From positions 3,627,641-3,691,640 of the forward strand of contig CM034599.1 in assembly GCA_020091685.1 (NCBI GenBank): a stretch of DNA of 64,000 nucleotides, given 5' to 3'. The notes under the pieces were generated by a model, which was not told where the DNA came from, searched no databases, and saw only the letters and a program-made list of their open reading frames with translations. Source of the DNA: Lutjanus erythropterus (taxonomy: Eukaryota; Chordata; Actinopteri; Lutjaniformes; Lutjanidae). Below are positions 36,716 through 49,920 of the stretch, piece after piece; position 1 is the stretch's first letter, and each line of letters opens with the position of its first letter. The position numbers were made by a program, and so were the translations under genes.

Positions 36716-39150
36716 GATATCAGATTGAACTGAAAAGGATTAACAAACAACATGTGCATGCAGTTATTGTGATGCTTTACCTTAAAGCTTATGTGAAGGA
36801 TAGATGAGAAGATTGTCTATGTTTAGCACATCTATATAAATCCTGCAGAAAGGATAAACAAACAACATGAAAGTGTGTGTTTGATATGCAGTGACTGCTG
36901 ACAGGTTGCTCAAGTTTTCCTTTATTTTTAGAGCCCCTTTCAAACTCGGGGCACACGGCACAACAGAATAAAAAGGCCTTACAGTGTTATGAAGTTGAGC
37001 CCAGGTATCATTGGCTTTGCAGTCCAAACAAAAGGGCCGCTCTCCTGCAGAATCCCAATGACTCTCTAATGATCTGTAGAAAGATTCAGTGAAAAACCAG
37101 AGAATAAATATCACGTTGTTTGTGGTCTGTTTATCAGCCTGAGTATCTGGAAGCAGCCCTCCTGCTGAGCGACGGGCTTCTCCAAATCGTGTTTCCTGCT
37201 TGAGTCTGTCAGGATCAGGGAGGACGAGACGATGCAGCAAATCAGACTCCACTAATGTAAAATAAAGAGCGATAATGAAACAAATCAAAAGTGGAGGAGG
37301 ATATTTTGCCGCATCGATCCACTTTATCGTGTCTGATACGTGAGTTAGGGATGGTTAAGTGAGTTCCAGAGGGAAATTAAATTGCAGTCAAAGACGTTTA
37401 AAAGAAGCCACAGCTCTGTTCTACGGCTGAGATCTCTCTCTGTCAGAGGATTTGTCCCGCATCTCGCTGCTGCTCACTCACAGAAGCTCTGTTCTAATCA
37501 TAGCCTGCCATCATGTATGTAAACATGACTAATTTATCTAATTTTGACCCAGGGAATTAGCGATACGTAAACACAGAGTGACATTAAACCTGAATAATGA
37601 ATGGCTGTGCACATTAAATAAATTACGATTACAGTGGATTTGAAAGGAACACCTCCGGTCACATGCTTCTTCTTTAAACCTCTTTGGAGATTTGTCTTGC
37701 TTTAGTAAATATTGTCTGACACGTATAGGCTGGGATGAGGCTCTGTCTTTGTAATGTTGCACGCACGTGTTGCTCTTCTGGATTTATAGTTTTGACAGTT
37801 CAGTTTAGGGCCAGTGCATATAACCCGGTTCACTGAGACTGTGGTGAGGGTTACAGTTCAGGCTGTCACCATCATAAAAACTGAATTTAATGATTAATTT
37901 TGATTAATGATTTATTTCTATTTTTCTGTTCATCATTATAACCCTGATACATCTCTGTTTGTCTTTTAGGCTTTATAATCAAAAATTGCTCAGGGCAGAT
38001 ATGACATAAATAATAACTGAAATATACAAAACCTCGTACTAAAGTTACTGACGGTGGCAGGTATCAGTCAGTATAAACATGTACGACCATGGAGCGCAAA
38101 TTCCAAACAAATTTACAGAAAATATGACTTAGGTTACTGTAGTTCTTAGACTACCTCATCTGAGTTATATTCCCACTTTTTTTCCTTCTGCTTTAATTTA
38201 TTTGGTATATATACATTTATTTATTTTATGGAATGATCTTTCTTTATTTGAAAAATTCTCCTTTCCTTTTCAGTGTTTATTTTTGATACTGATCAATCCC
38301 AAGTACAATCCTTTTACCTTTATAAGTTATACACATGTCATTTTCTTTATATTTGTGAATCTGCAGTATTATAATTTTATAATATGAAAATGAGCATCGA
38401 TGCTGCCGTGTATCGTATGCATGACTCTCTGGGTTGATAAAACATATTTGAAATTTACAGAAAATCTGCAAAAGTAAAATGCACAGTTGCGTGCGTTTCT
38501 GTCTACGGTCATGATGCAAATATCAGAAGTTAAGTAGCTTGAGCTCAGCTGGTGTTGTAAATTTTCCACTCAGGTGCCATTAAACCACAGCAGAAGAAAG
38601 CGGAACAATGAGATGATTAAATGAGCACCTTTCAAACGTCAAACAGTGGAAAACCACGTGGAATTAAGTGATGGAAATATGATATTTTTCTTAGTTTCAT
38701 CCAGCTGTTTTGTGCAGGTTAATAGAAACACTTCTAATGATTCCGATTATAATCACAATCACGATAATCAGATGACTGCCTGTATGTGAAGTGGGTCTTT
38801 TGGAGCGATCGACCGACAGACAGTTATCACTCTGCATTCTCCTCAGCTCTGCAGAGCATTTTAGTGTTTTTTAGCTAATTTTTTTTTCTGCTTTACATCC
38901 CGTAACTTTGCTGTTTTGGTTCACTCTCACCGCTTTTGTTGGCAGCAGCAGGCAGCTGCTCTTCAGCTGAAAAGCTCTAAAAACCCACTTTCCGCCCCCT
39001 GCCGTGCAGCAAACAGCAAACAGACGAAGCTGGCAACTAGCTAAAGTGAACATTTTAATAGCTAAAGGACCAAATATTTCCAGATGAAAAAAGGGGGCCT
39101 CTGCACACTTTGCAGCTGTGTGCAGCTGAATCAGCCAGCCTGGTCTCACC

Positions 39151-39200
39151 AAAATCAGAATCAGAAATACTTTATTGATTCCTGGGGGGAAAGTGTTTGC
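39151..39200 (-). repeat. SINE/LINE-type tail ('ACTTTATTGATTCC')
   Basis: AATCAGAAATACTTTATTGA followed by TTCCTGGGGGGAAA is the reverse complement of a common fish retroelement tail (GGATCAATAAAGTATTTCTG type). The unit probably continues toward the AAAT repeat at 39307. Confidence 0.55.
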
Positions 39201-39306
39201 ATTACCCTTGCACCCATTCAAGAACAGAAGTATATATACGCATATAGAAAATCTAAGAATAGATATAGAAATCGTAAGTGGTTGGTTTAGGTTGGTTTAG
39301 TGCAGT

Positions 39307-39333
39307 ATAAATAAATAAATAAATAAATAAATG
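39307..39333. repeat. (AAAT)n microsatellite
   Basis: About six and a half TAAA units. Confidence 0.9.
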
Positions 39334-40458
39334 CAGTAATGGTGCCAGTGTAACAAGTGTATTGCACCATTAAATTGTTATTATTGCATGAATTATTGCA
39401 CAAATAACAATTACATATGAATTAAATATGATTTTTAAATGTTTCATTTAGTTGTGAATTTTGCTTATTTCTGTGGCTCTTTAAATTCTCTGGGTTCTTC
39501 ATTCTTCCTTCATTTTCTGGCAAAAAGTTACCTTTGACTCCTACAACTATGAAAAAAAAAAGAACATACTTCATTTGCCGAGACGTACAAAACAGAATCA
39601 CAGATACAAACACATTCCTCAGTTCTGTATGAATGAGTGTCCACAGCAAATCTTCCGTCTGCGCGTTAGCCATGGACTGTACTCACTCAAGGTCACGCTA
39701 TGAGCGGCTCTTATAACCGCCGCCTTCACGCAGCAGGCCTATTAGAATATTTACAGACCTTCCCCTCGCGTTGAAGTGAGCGGCGTAGCTCATGCAGAGG
39801 AGTCTGAGCGGCTTAATTGCTTCTGTCAAGCCAACTCTGTGTACAAGCCAGAGACAGGCTCACCCCACCTTCATGCTCCCTACTCCCATCGCTCATATCT
39901 GCCGTGGATTGTATCTGTCTGGTGAGTTGTTAATTTCCTGGGCTAGATCCAGAGACAGCCTTAATGTCCTCTGTAAGTATTCTCCCGTTAGCTGCCTAAT
40001 GCGTCTGATTAATGTGGCAGCGGATCCTCCTGGACGTTTATGATACTTTGTGAATCAGAATGACGGAGAGTGTATAATTCACAGAGACGGCCCCACCCTC
40101 GGCCCGCCACAACACACGTCCTGCTGGGAGGGTGTGTGAGGGGTTAAAGGGACTGCTGATTAATCAGGGGTGTCTTTGTATGTTATGATATTGATTTGCA
40201 GCCTATAACACGGCACAGCAGGAAGGTGTGAGCGCGTCAGTGTAATGTGTGGGGATGGATGGATATCAGTTGCATGTTTTCCATAATTGTTTGTGCGTAG
40301 ACTGTTTGGGAACAGATCAAAGAAACGCCAGCAGGTAATTTATTTTACTGTCAAGGGACGAACTGAAGCACAGCAGAATGTTAATAAATCCCTCAGTTAT
40401 TTACACTTTTCCTGCAACAGATACAGTAAAGGTAAACTGAATTCACACAGCTTTTTTG

Positions 40459-40507
40459 TTAAAGAGATACTTTGGATTATTTGAAGTGGGGTAGTTATCC
40501 ATAGTTA
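40459..40507 (+). repeat. TTAAAGGGATAGTTC family (subtype 2), left-end fragment
   Basis: TTAAAGAGATACTTTGGATT, then TTTGAAGTGGGGTAGTTATC and CATAGTTAGCAG. It is cut off where the next repeat starts. Confidence 0.55.
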
Positions 40508-40657
40508 GCAGTAACTTAGTATAAATACTTCATTACTGTACTTAAGTAGATTTTTCAGGTGTCTATACTTGAGTATTTGTTTTCCAGGCTTTTTTACTTT
40601 TACTTCTTACATTTTAACCCAAATATTTTTACTTTCTACTCCTTATATTTTAAAACA
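40508..40657 (+). repeat. 'TACTTAAGTAGATTTTTCAG' family fragment
   Basis: GCAGTAACTTAGTATAAATAC, TACTTAAGTAGATTTTTCAG, TATACTTGAGTATTTGTTTT and TACTTTCTACTCCTTATA form a known-looking teleost repeat related in wording to the AAGTACTT family. Confidence 0.6.
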
Positions 40658-40680
40658 TGCTTATTCTTTTAGTTTTAATG

Positions 40681-41006
40681 CACAATGAAAACAACATAAA
40701 AAGACAACAAGGCAAAAGCGACATAAAAGACCAAATGAGATGAAAACGGTGTAAAAGACATAACAGAATGAAAATGATGTAACAAGATGTAACAGGATGT
40801 AACAAGACAGAAACGGCATAAAAGACGCAGGTAGACACAAATGATATAACAAGACAAAAGTGAAAGATGTAACAAGACAAAAATGGCGAAACAAGACGAA
40901 AACGATGTAAAAGCTGTAATAAGATGAAAACAGTGTAACAGGACAAAAGCAACGTAAAAGATGTAACGAGACAAAAATGACGTAAACAAGAAGAAATAGA
41001 AAGAGA
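40681..41006 (+). repeat. A/G-rich degenerate minisatellite
   Basis: About 326 bp in which the words GATGTAACAAGAC, AAAA(T/C)G(A/G)CGTAAA and ATGAAAACG(A/G)TGTAA recur with variable spacing (roughly 10- and 25-30-bp periods). The + strand is almost free of pyrimidine runs. Three overlapping minus-strand frames (77-104 codons) translate it as Phe/Leu/Cys-rich repeats; they have no other support. Confidence 0.75.
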
Positions 41007-41170
41007 GGGTGATTAAGCCTCTTTCTTAATGGAGAGACGCTTCATCCTGTTCCTTCATTTACAATGTTAATTTTTTGGGACCCAGCCCGCCCGATCTGCA
41101 GATTAATGGCAGTACCAGCTTTTGTAACTGTGGTTTGTGCACCGCTAATCAGTTAATTTGTGTCCTCAGT

Positions 41171-41440
41171 GTTTTAAAAGGATAGTTTTTAAGTTAAGGT
41201 ATAGATTATTGCCACACAGGGAATTTGTTTTGGACTCTGAGCTGCTGCATCACACAGCATTCTTGCCAACAACATTGAATATAAACATAGATCATAAATA
41301 TGCTTTGGAGAAATAAATACTGATAGATTTTTTTAGATGTCTAAAATAGATTTCCGCAGCAGTACATTGCTTAGCGTGTCGACTGCCATCTTCTGCTGGT
41401 AACACACTGACTGTCAACAGGTGTAGGCAGGTAATGTGAC
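41171..41440 (-). repeat. Diverged TTAAAGGGATAGTTC family pieces
   Basis: TTTTAAAAGGATAGTTTTTAA at the left, and GTCTAAAATAGATTTCCGCA followed by GTACATTGCTTAG and GTCGACTGCCATCT on the right, echo the copies at 20235 and 57252. Strongly diverged. Confidence 0.4.
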
Positions 41441-44400
41441 AAGAGAAATAGGACTGATAGGATGGACATGTTTGTTAGCAACATTCATTTTATTGAGCAT
41501 TGACTGTTAGATGTGGTCAATGAGCCTCACCTGGAGCCCAGTCAGGTGTTATCTGGCCCGAAACCTGGAGCTGGTGCAGACGGGTCGCAGAGATCCAACT
41601 TGCGAGAAAAGTCTGAGACGAAGGGGCTGTCAAAGGCACTTCAGTATCAGCAGACTGAGTGCAGTGAGAGAGAAAGAGGCGAACAATGAGGGCTGATAAG
41701 GAGCAGGGACTCCTCTGACATCTTTATCAGTTCAAACACACTCTCACACTGGGAGCCCTGACAGAGCCCAATCTGCTCCATAACTGACTGACTGCAGCCA
41801 GGGGATCAACGCCGCCCTTGTAGAAATGTTCAAAAGCTTCATTAAGCAACTCTGTCACTGTTACGTCGGCGTGTCATGCAGCATTAGTGCACAAGCGGCG
41901 TACTACTATGCATGCTCTGTACTCTTTATTGGATGTAATAACACAAAGCAAATATCCTTTAATCCTGCAGGCGTCCACTCCAGAATACAACCATCAGGAC
42001 ATCAGCTGCCTGATGGTTGTCTGTAGCCTTGAAGGAAGCCCTGCAGCAGGCTTTTCAACTTCCTCACAGGGGTTTCTACAGATTCTTCTCCGGTGCACAG
42101 GCCAGTGTTCACACAGAAAATGCTGCTTTTGTCAGCTCGTTGTTGGGTGGGAGATGAAATGGTCCACTGACAAAAAAAAAAAAAAAAATTAGGTCGAACT
42201 GAAACGGTAATGCATTTTTTCTGAGAAATCAGTATAAATATCATTGGTTCGTTTGCAGTCTAAGAAGAGTAATCTAAGAAGAAATTTAAAGATTCCCTCC
42301 ACACATGCACTGAGGCTGTCAGCTGCAGCGACCATGGGTTCAATTCTAGCCTGCAGGTCCTATTTCCTGGCTTCTCTAAGCTGTTCTATCACAATAAAGC
42401 ACAAAAGCAACAAAAGTTATCCCTCGACGCTCGCGAGCATGTGTGTGTGCGCGAGTGATCAGCAGCTTGTCCGCAGCTAATCTCACATTCTACTGGACAG
42501 ATCAGCCTAATTTTTTTGATGTATTATTTCTGGTGCCAACTACTGAGAGTATACCAACGTTCAATTGTTTAGTCGACTGATCGTACACATGCTAATGCTA
42601 CTGCAGGAAAAGAAACCTGAAACCTCCAGCGCAGAGTGGACCGAGTCAGTATTGAGACCAAGAGTTAGCACCAGGTGTGTTAGCCACTGCCAGTTACAAG
42701 CTAACAAGCTAACAAACAACATAAACAGATCAAAGATGCTAACTATGCTTCCCATTCTGGAGGCCGATTTGAGTCTTTGAGTTTGAATCTGACTGAGGCT
42801 CAAACGTGTGGCTGAATCTTTCCATGTTTCCTTTAATGCTGATGCTAGTCATCGTGATGCACGCTGCTCTTTCACCAGTCAAACCAGCGTAAGCACCAGT
42901 GATGAGTGAGGCCAGGTCCAGAATTTCTCAATAAGAACAAAGAGCAGATGTGCGTCCAGCCCCCTTTTATAACCAAAATATTAATCGGAGCAGACGAGTC
43001 TAGGGGGAACTTTCAGTTTTATTTCTTTTTCGCATCCTACATTAGTGTTCTGCAAGGGGGAAGAATTTTTAGTTCCATGTTACAGTGTCTGATTAGTGCA
43101 ATATATTTGTTGGCAGGCACAAAAAATAGTTAATCATATCACATAACCCATAATTTCATATCACTTCAATTCCAGCAGACACACAGGCAGTTGTGTATTA
43201 GCTTGGGGGCTGACGTCGTTAGCTGTTAAGTCCCATCTTTGATTTGAACACTCCCAACATTTTTCTGTCTCTCATTTCAGCCTGGTTCTGACTGTCTGGT
43301 TATTATCACTTCCACAACTGGACGCATGATAGAAAAACAGCAAACTCACTAAACCTCCTCCTGTTTTTGAACCGTGGGACAAACACGGCATGAGTGAGCG
43401 GGAGGTGGACAAAACTGAGCAGGTGTTGAAATAACATGAAGAAAAAAATAACAGGCTTAACAGGCTAGGCTAACTAGCTTCCATTTTCTGTCTGTGGACA
43501 GGTTGCTTTTATCCCTTTTCACCTGGCCCTGCTCCCCAAACAGGGACGTCTGCCGATTAAGGTCCTGTTCCAATTAGTGTAACAGTCTTTCCATTTGGCC
43601 AACATGCACAATAGCAGCACCCTGACTCTGTCTGAGTCGATTAATTGATTAATCTCTCCAGCTCTAGTTAAACACATAGCAAAAGAAACCCTCTAAACAC
43701 TGTATTATTAATGTCAATCCAGTGCTTCAGTTTATTTGATCAGTAATCAATTGGTATATAGGCATAAATACACAAACTTCTTTAACGGGTTTGTGGTTCC
43801 CCTGCTGTTTTTGTTGTTGTTCTGCCTGGATGTTGAGCAGCTGCTCAATCAGAGAGAGTGAAAACAGGTTTGGGTCATTATGTCCTCTTAGCAGGGACGG
43901 TCTGGGCACATATGGATGCAGGAAGGCAGGTAAGATTGTTCTGCAGTAAATGATATTCTGGTAAATTTACTGTATGTGTGTGTGCCCATGTTCTGTTAAT
44001 TATTGTGGATGATTGTGATGATCACTCTCTGTTTAGCTCAGCGTTTACCCAGCAGGGCAGATGGTACGTTCCAGTTGAGGCTGAGGAGATAAAATGCTGT
44101 TCCTTGGAGCAGAGTGGAGGAAGGAGTTTGCAGCTTGCTGTGAGGTTGCTTTTTGTTTCAGCTTGATTTAGCTTTATTGAATTTCACAAGTTCCATTTTT
44201 TTTGTTTGTGTTTCAGTAAGTTTTGTCAACAAATGTCTCTTTTAAAAAAAAAAAAAAAACTTTTCCGGTGCCAAGCAACATCATCTGCCCCTTATATGAG
44301 GTGCCGTTGCTACAGAGTGAACTGAACAGCAAGATCCTCTCCAAATGTTGAATCCTATAAAGGAACAAATGTCCTAAATCACTTGCGGTGCATAACCAGC

Positions 44401-44837
44401 GCTATGTGGGCTTGTTGAATAAAGGGACGAAAAAGTCAACTCACAGCACGCTGGCCCTGAGGTGTCAGCCAGCTGCAGAGAACACAAAGAGAAAGGAAAG
44501 AAAAATGCCCACCCACAGACTTCAGGTGTAGATGCTACAAACATGTCCAAAAATGCTTGTATTCACTTTAGAAAATTGGTATTATATATTAGTATATGCA
44601 TCCCTGCACAAAAGTGAAAAAAATCAAATTTCACTCACTTGTTTCCTTAAAATTGAGAAACTGGTGCTTTTCAAATGATGTTGAGTGCCTTGATTCATTG
44701 CAGAACTGCAGGAAAATCCTTTATATTTTTATATTGACTGAGAGAATGAATGAATACCTTCAGGAAAATATATTTCCTAAGTATTGAAGTTCCTTCAATT
44801 TAGAAGTGTGCGCACCTACATAATGTTTCATAATAAT

Positions 44838-44890
44838 AAGAATAAGAATAAACTTTACTTACGCAGCATACAAAGTGCTTTGCAAAAACA
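44838..44890 (-). repeat. Retroelement tail fragment
   Basis: AATAAGAATAAACTTTACTT followed by CAAAGTGCTTTGCAAAA resembles the reverse of a LINE/SINE tail ending in an AATAAA-like simple repeat. Confidence 0.4.
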
Positions 44891-45791
44891 ATAAAACCAA
44901 ACAAGGCAGATGTAAGTTTCTGTCTTTAGTGCGGGCTCCCTTAAAACCTGGGATTTTGTTCAGATGGACGTGGTTTTGCAGGATGCAGCACTGCATGCTT
45001 CAGCAACCTCCATGAACTTATCAGTCTGTGCTCTGAGTGCACAACAAAAATTGGACTGAGAGGCAAAGTGTAGGCTAATTAGACAAACAAGGCTGAATAA
45101 CACACACATACAGTATGAGATACATTTATCTGCTGTTTGTAAGTTTGGGCAAAACACTACACTACACATTCTTAGTATGCTTTTGTATATTTTTGTTGTT
45201 TAGTCCATCTTGTCATATATTTTGGCACTATTTAGTTCAGGGGTGTAGTGAGAGGTCATTTTATCCACCTCTTTGACATGAGGCCGAGAGTACTCACCCA
45301 GTTTCAAATTAATTAATGAGGGGAAACAAGCCTCAGGAGAAAGTCATTTGAAATCTGCAGGAAACTCTTAAGTTAGTCGTGGCTGCAGCCGTGCAGCCAT
45401 GCAAGGATCCAAACTCAGTCAGGCGTGAGGTCTCCTGTAGTTTGGATTTTGGGGTTAAGGCAAAAGTTAAGTCAGTAAATAACTTTTTAGATCAGCTTTC
45501 AAACCTGTGACAAACTGCGCAATACATAGCTAATACCTGCTTACGCTTCAGCTCATAAACTTTGTCTTTACCTGCTACTATTTGATGAAAAGTGCAAGAT
45601 CAGTACTATTATAATTTCTAAACTTTCTAAACTTTTCTAACACGGAGCTGAGGTGATTGATAGACAGACAGAACATGTCACCTACCTCAGTTCCTGTTTG
45701 CTTTTCATTGTTGTAAATTGAACCTTGATCCCTAATTAAATTTTCCCCAGATTCCACAGACAGACAGGGAAGGACAGCGAAGTGAAGGGAC

Positions 45792-45795
<4 letters not shown>

Positions 45796-45829
<34 letters not shown>
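45796..45829. repeat. (AG)n microsatellite
   Basis: Seventeen AG units, with a short additional AG tract after GTGAC. Confidence 0.95.
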
Positions 45830-45832
<3 letters not shown>

Positions 45833-47409
45833 CAGAGAGAGATGCATGCAGAAAAACAGCTGTTTCTTCGAGCCTTTGATACTTTATGTACATGTGAAAA
45901 CAAATGTGAGTTAATTTTGATTGAAGAACTCTTCACATTAGTTTACATTCACAAAGATCAGATGATGATGTTGATTTGATTCATGAGGAGTTGAAGCAGA
46001 AGAACGCTGCCTGTGTCCCCCTGCTGATTTCTTGATTTTGTTTCTTGTTTTTTGCTCTTGTTTAATTAATGCATTCTTTGATTTTGAAACAGCACTTATA
46101 TTCCTGTTACTTAGCCTCTATGAGATGTTATGGACAGTATTAACAGTCCGTAGTCATAACAGAAGGCTTTTTGGAGTAATCTTGAAAGTGGACCCGCTGA
46201 CGCACACTTTCATGCATGTGCGTGCATGTGATATGTTTTAGAAGCAGCACACACAAGAAAACAAGGCTCCCTCGAAAACCATAGTGTAACTCAAACCCTG
46301 AACTTGAGAAAAAATGATTTGATTAATCCAACAGCATGATCCTTGATACCAACCACACACTGGGTCTCGAGAAGGGGCCGCCAGTTCTAGTACACAGCGC
46401 CGAGAGTAAAATCAATGCAGCAAATCTCCAAATATCTGCTTTTATTTGTACAAACTGACCATATTTACTCTCCTCAGACAGCCTACTGCTGGCTTCACTC
46501 TCTGGGTGATGTGAAGTGGAGGAAGCTCCCACAAAGCAATAGAATCTGTCACGCACAAAGTTTTCTGGTCACAGAGGATATCCTGCCTGCTGCGGCTTCA
46601 TGATGAATGGCTGTTTATGGTTTTATCTCGCTGTGGAGAAATAACTTGGAAGTCGAAAAAAAAAGATATTTCCCCAGACCATCTAATTCCATCTGGTCCC
46701 AGCCGTGGTAGTCTGCTATATGATGGGATCAATAGAATTGACAAAGAGCCTAAAAAACGGGGTATCTCTGTTTTAGACGTGCTGATTAATTACCTCTAGG
46801 AGTGCATGTGTGTCTGCTGGATATCCCTCTAGAGATCTTTTTTATATATGGTGTGTGTTTGTAATGTGTGCACGGCCATATCATAAGGGTTTGAAAGACA
46901 CTGACAGAGGGGATTCTGGGCATTAATCAAACGCTGGTTGGAGTAAAGAAAGAAGCATGGGGGAGGCTTCAAAGACACTACAGAACACGGAGCGGCGTCT
47001 TTCGATAGCACAAAATTGGCCAGCTTATTCCATTTGTAAAGCAATTTATGAAACAGATGGCTTTGAATTTGGTCATTTTATCAAGAGACAACTGCTCTCC
47101 TCTTACTAGTTTCCATCTGTTGGCTCTTCTTTTAGCCACAGGCAGAACTATAATAGAAGAGCAGACCACGACCTGTTTTCCCCCAGGTTCAAAGATGTCC
47201 TCGCTGCCCTCCTCCCTCTTTTCCAGAGTGTGGAGCAGATAGAGGACCTTTCATCTTGTTCAAAGTAGTTACAGGAGTACTGTATCAGTGGAGAGCTCAG
47301 GAGTGTAAAGCCTTATAATCAACTCGGAGGGCCTCGCCGTACAGTATATTGCACTGTGTAATTCACTGTGTAGTCATCTGGTGCAACCAGTCAGAGGGGT
47401 TCAACTTAA

Positions 47410-47715
<306 letters not shown>

Positions 47716-48214
47716 TGATTTAAAGCTGTTACAAGGAACTTTCATGTTTTGTTGGTTTTGGAAGCCACTGCTGAGAAATAAGTAGTATTTCCACTGCACT
47801 AACCACAACATATTACATTATAAATGAAATTATCCAAAGAAAAGTCATCCTCTGCTTCCTGTTCACTGGCTGACTCACTGTACCTTTGTTTGAAAAAAAA
47901 GGGAACTCAGGCTTGTTTCATTAAGAATAACTATAAAGAAACAGCTGATCTTCTTGCAGATGGTCTCATTTGCTCATGTAGGTCATAGTGGCGTCACTAT
48001 TAAATTGAGACTGTTTCAAAACCAGATAAAACTCCCTGTGCTGGCTTAAACAGAAGTTTTCCACGCATTCAGAAAAGGTAAAGTGTCCATGCTGCTCATA
48101 CTTGTTGTTCAGTTATAAAATCCCTGCACACCATGAAGGAGATGAGAGATGCTTCTCTTCTGCCGGGCTGCAGCCGCTTCCATCCGGAGGTAGAAGAAAT
48201 ACACACATTCTGTC

Positions 48215-48795
48215 CTCAAACAGCAGTACTTGCTTAAAAAAAGTAAAGATGTACCGATCTAACATCTTTACTCGACTAGAAGTGAAAAAGTACAGGCTGT
48301 ACTAATTTACTCAGAATATAAAATTAAAAAGTCACCCTCTGAAGGACATCTCTACTGGCTGTTTCTGTGCAAAGTTCACTGAATCTCACCGTTTCTCTGT
48401 GGTCGAGTGTCTTCTGTCTGTTTCATCTTGTTAGATCTTAGATATCGTTGTTGTCTTGTTACGTCTGTCGTGTGTGATGTGCACTGATGGAGACATCAAG
48501 GAATCGTCTTTTCTTTGTCTTATTGTCCCATCCGTTTAGGTTGAAATCAGTCTTGATGTTGGGAAGGTGGCGTGCAACGATGCAAAATAGAATTGATCAG
48601 TAATTCCCTTGAAATGCATTAAAACTAAAGTAACAAGCTTGTTTTGAAAATGTATAAAGGGAAAAGAGAAAGTACAGATATTTGTGTTAACATGTAGGAA
48701 GTAAAAGTCAAAAACTGGCAGAAAAATAAACACTGGAGTAAAGTGCAGATACCCAGAAACTCTACTTAAGTACAGTAACAAAGTATTTCCTGTTT
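48215..48795 (-). repeat. AAGTACTT-type element, ends recognisable
   Basis: CAGCAGTACTTGCTTAAAAA and AGTACAGGCTGTACTAATTT on the left, and GGAGTAAAGTGCAGATACCC then CTACTTAAGTACAGTAACAA on the right, are wording of the fish GTACTTAAGTACAGTAAC repeat. The middle (48310-48690) is not recognisable. Confidence 0.5.
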
Positions 48796-48805
48796 CTATC
48801 ACAGA

Positions 48806-48960
48806 GACTGGGTCTGTAAAGTTTACAGCCTGTCATGCTGTTCATCGCTCTGTGAACAATGACGCAGCTAAAAAACAAGAGCTGAAACTTCTTTACCAAC
48901 CACTCATGTCACCTTCTCTCATCAGTTAACCACCAGCGCACGTTGTCACAGCTAATTCAA
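48806..48960 (+). repeat. Dispersed repeat Z, copy 3
   Basis: GTAAAGTTTACAGCCTGTCA, CAAGAGCTGAAACTTCTTTA and CTTCTCTCATCAGTTAACC match copy 1 at 1-160 along most of its length. Confidence 0.7.
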
Positions 48961-49042
48961 AGCCCCTCCAAATGTCCTCCCTCTGCATTTTTGTGAGCTT
49001 GTTTAATCCTGTTATTTTAATGCACAAAAAAAACACTTTTTG

Positions 49043-49150
49043 ATGTGTGGTTGTGCAGTTTTTAGGACTTTCACCTTGTAACAAGGAGGTTGTGGGTTCA
49101 AATCCCAGTCCAGACACGGCTTTTCTATGTGGAGCTTGAGTGTAATGGGC
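49043..49150 (+). repeat. SINE-like head with a pol III B-box
   Basis: GGTTCAAATCCCAGTCC at about 49095 fits a B-box (GGTTCRANNCC). It is followed by TTTCTATGTGGAGCTTGAG, as in the common fish repeat GGCCTTTCTGTGTGGAGTTTG. The sequence upstream does not fold as a tRNA that I can support, so this is not a tRNA gene. Confidence 0.6.
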
Positions 49151-49771
49151 ACAACATTTTTTCAAATCTGTCCAGTCCAGTACATAAACTAAAAGTGTTT
49201 GTATTTGCCACTGACAGACCTACAGAGACAGACCTTTTTTTCAAAAGAGTAAGATCCTTTTTGTTTAACCTGACGCAGCTTTTGAATCACTCTGTTCAGA
49301 GTGACCAGACTTCATCAACAAAAACAGTAATTTTACCTCTGTGGTCAGACAATAACACAAACTAACTAACCAATCACAGTCGTGTGTAACGCAGCCAATG
49401 TGTGGCAACACTATGCTCATTTTCTTCTTTTTTTTCTAACAACATTTCAAGCGTTTTCTTCAAATTGGCCTGATAATTAGAAAGAAACTACGGCAGAAGT
49501 CTTTTCCCTTTAACAGACTCACTGATGAAGCCTCTTGTAGCTTGTTCACATTTTCTCTGAATTCGTCAGGATGAGATTAGAAAATAAATACAATGGAAGG
49601 TATTCGGTCGTCTAATTGGATGGAATATAAGCTGACACATACTTGTTGGTTCTTGTGTATCAATTCAACGTTCAACATTTGCTCATTTATCCAATGAAAT
49701 CAGCATCAGGGAAATTTTAATTTGAGTGCATCCAAATTTAATGTATAAATGCACCATTTTCTCTTTTTTTT

Positions 49772-49920
49772 AATTTTATTTTTTGAGGACTTTTATGCCT
49801 TTATGCAAAGAGGAAAGGGGGGAGAGAGAGCTGGGGGATGACAGTCAAACCCCCGGCTGCTGCTGAGGACTCATAGCCATGGTGCAGAGGGTGTGTGCTC
49901 TACTAACTGAGATACCTGAA
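49772..49920 (+). repeat. Teleost tRNA-like interspersed repeat
   Basis: AGAGGAAAGGGGGGAGAGAG, GGGGGATGACAGTCAAAC and CTCTACTAACTGAGATACC form a repeat that is frequent in percomorph introns. The last part looks like a degenerate reverse tRNA-type A-box region. No real tRNA is present. Confidence 0.6.

Noticed and set aside
36782-37288. 168-codon minus-strand open frame, the longest in the window
   Set aside because: No domain, no family signature and no coding-like composition; contained in intron B-C with no splice partners. Consistent with chance.
40650-40989. Overlapping Phe/Leu/Cys-rich minus-strand frames that look like membrane segments
   Set aside because: They are the translation of an A/G-rich tandem repeat; three frames are open at once.
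49085-49115. Possible tRNA gene (GGTTCAAATCCC)
   Set aside because: Only the B-box-like part fits; no acceptor stem or anticodon arm can be drawn, and the flanks match a SINE-like repeat.
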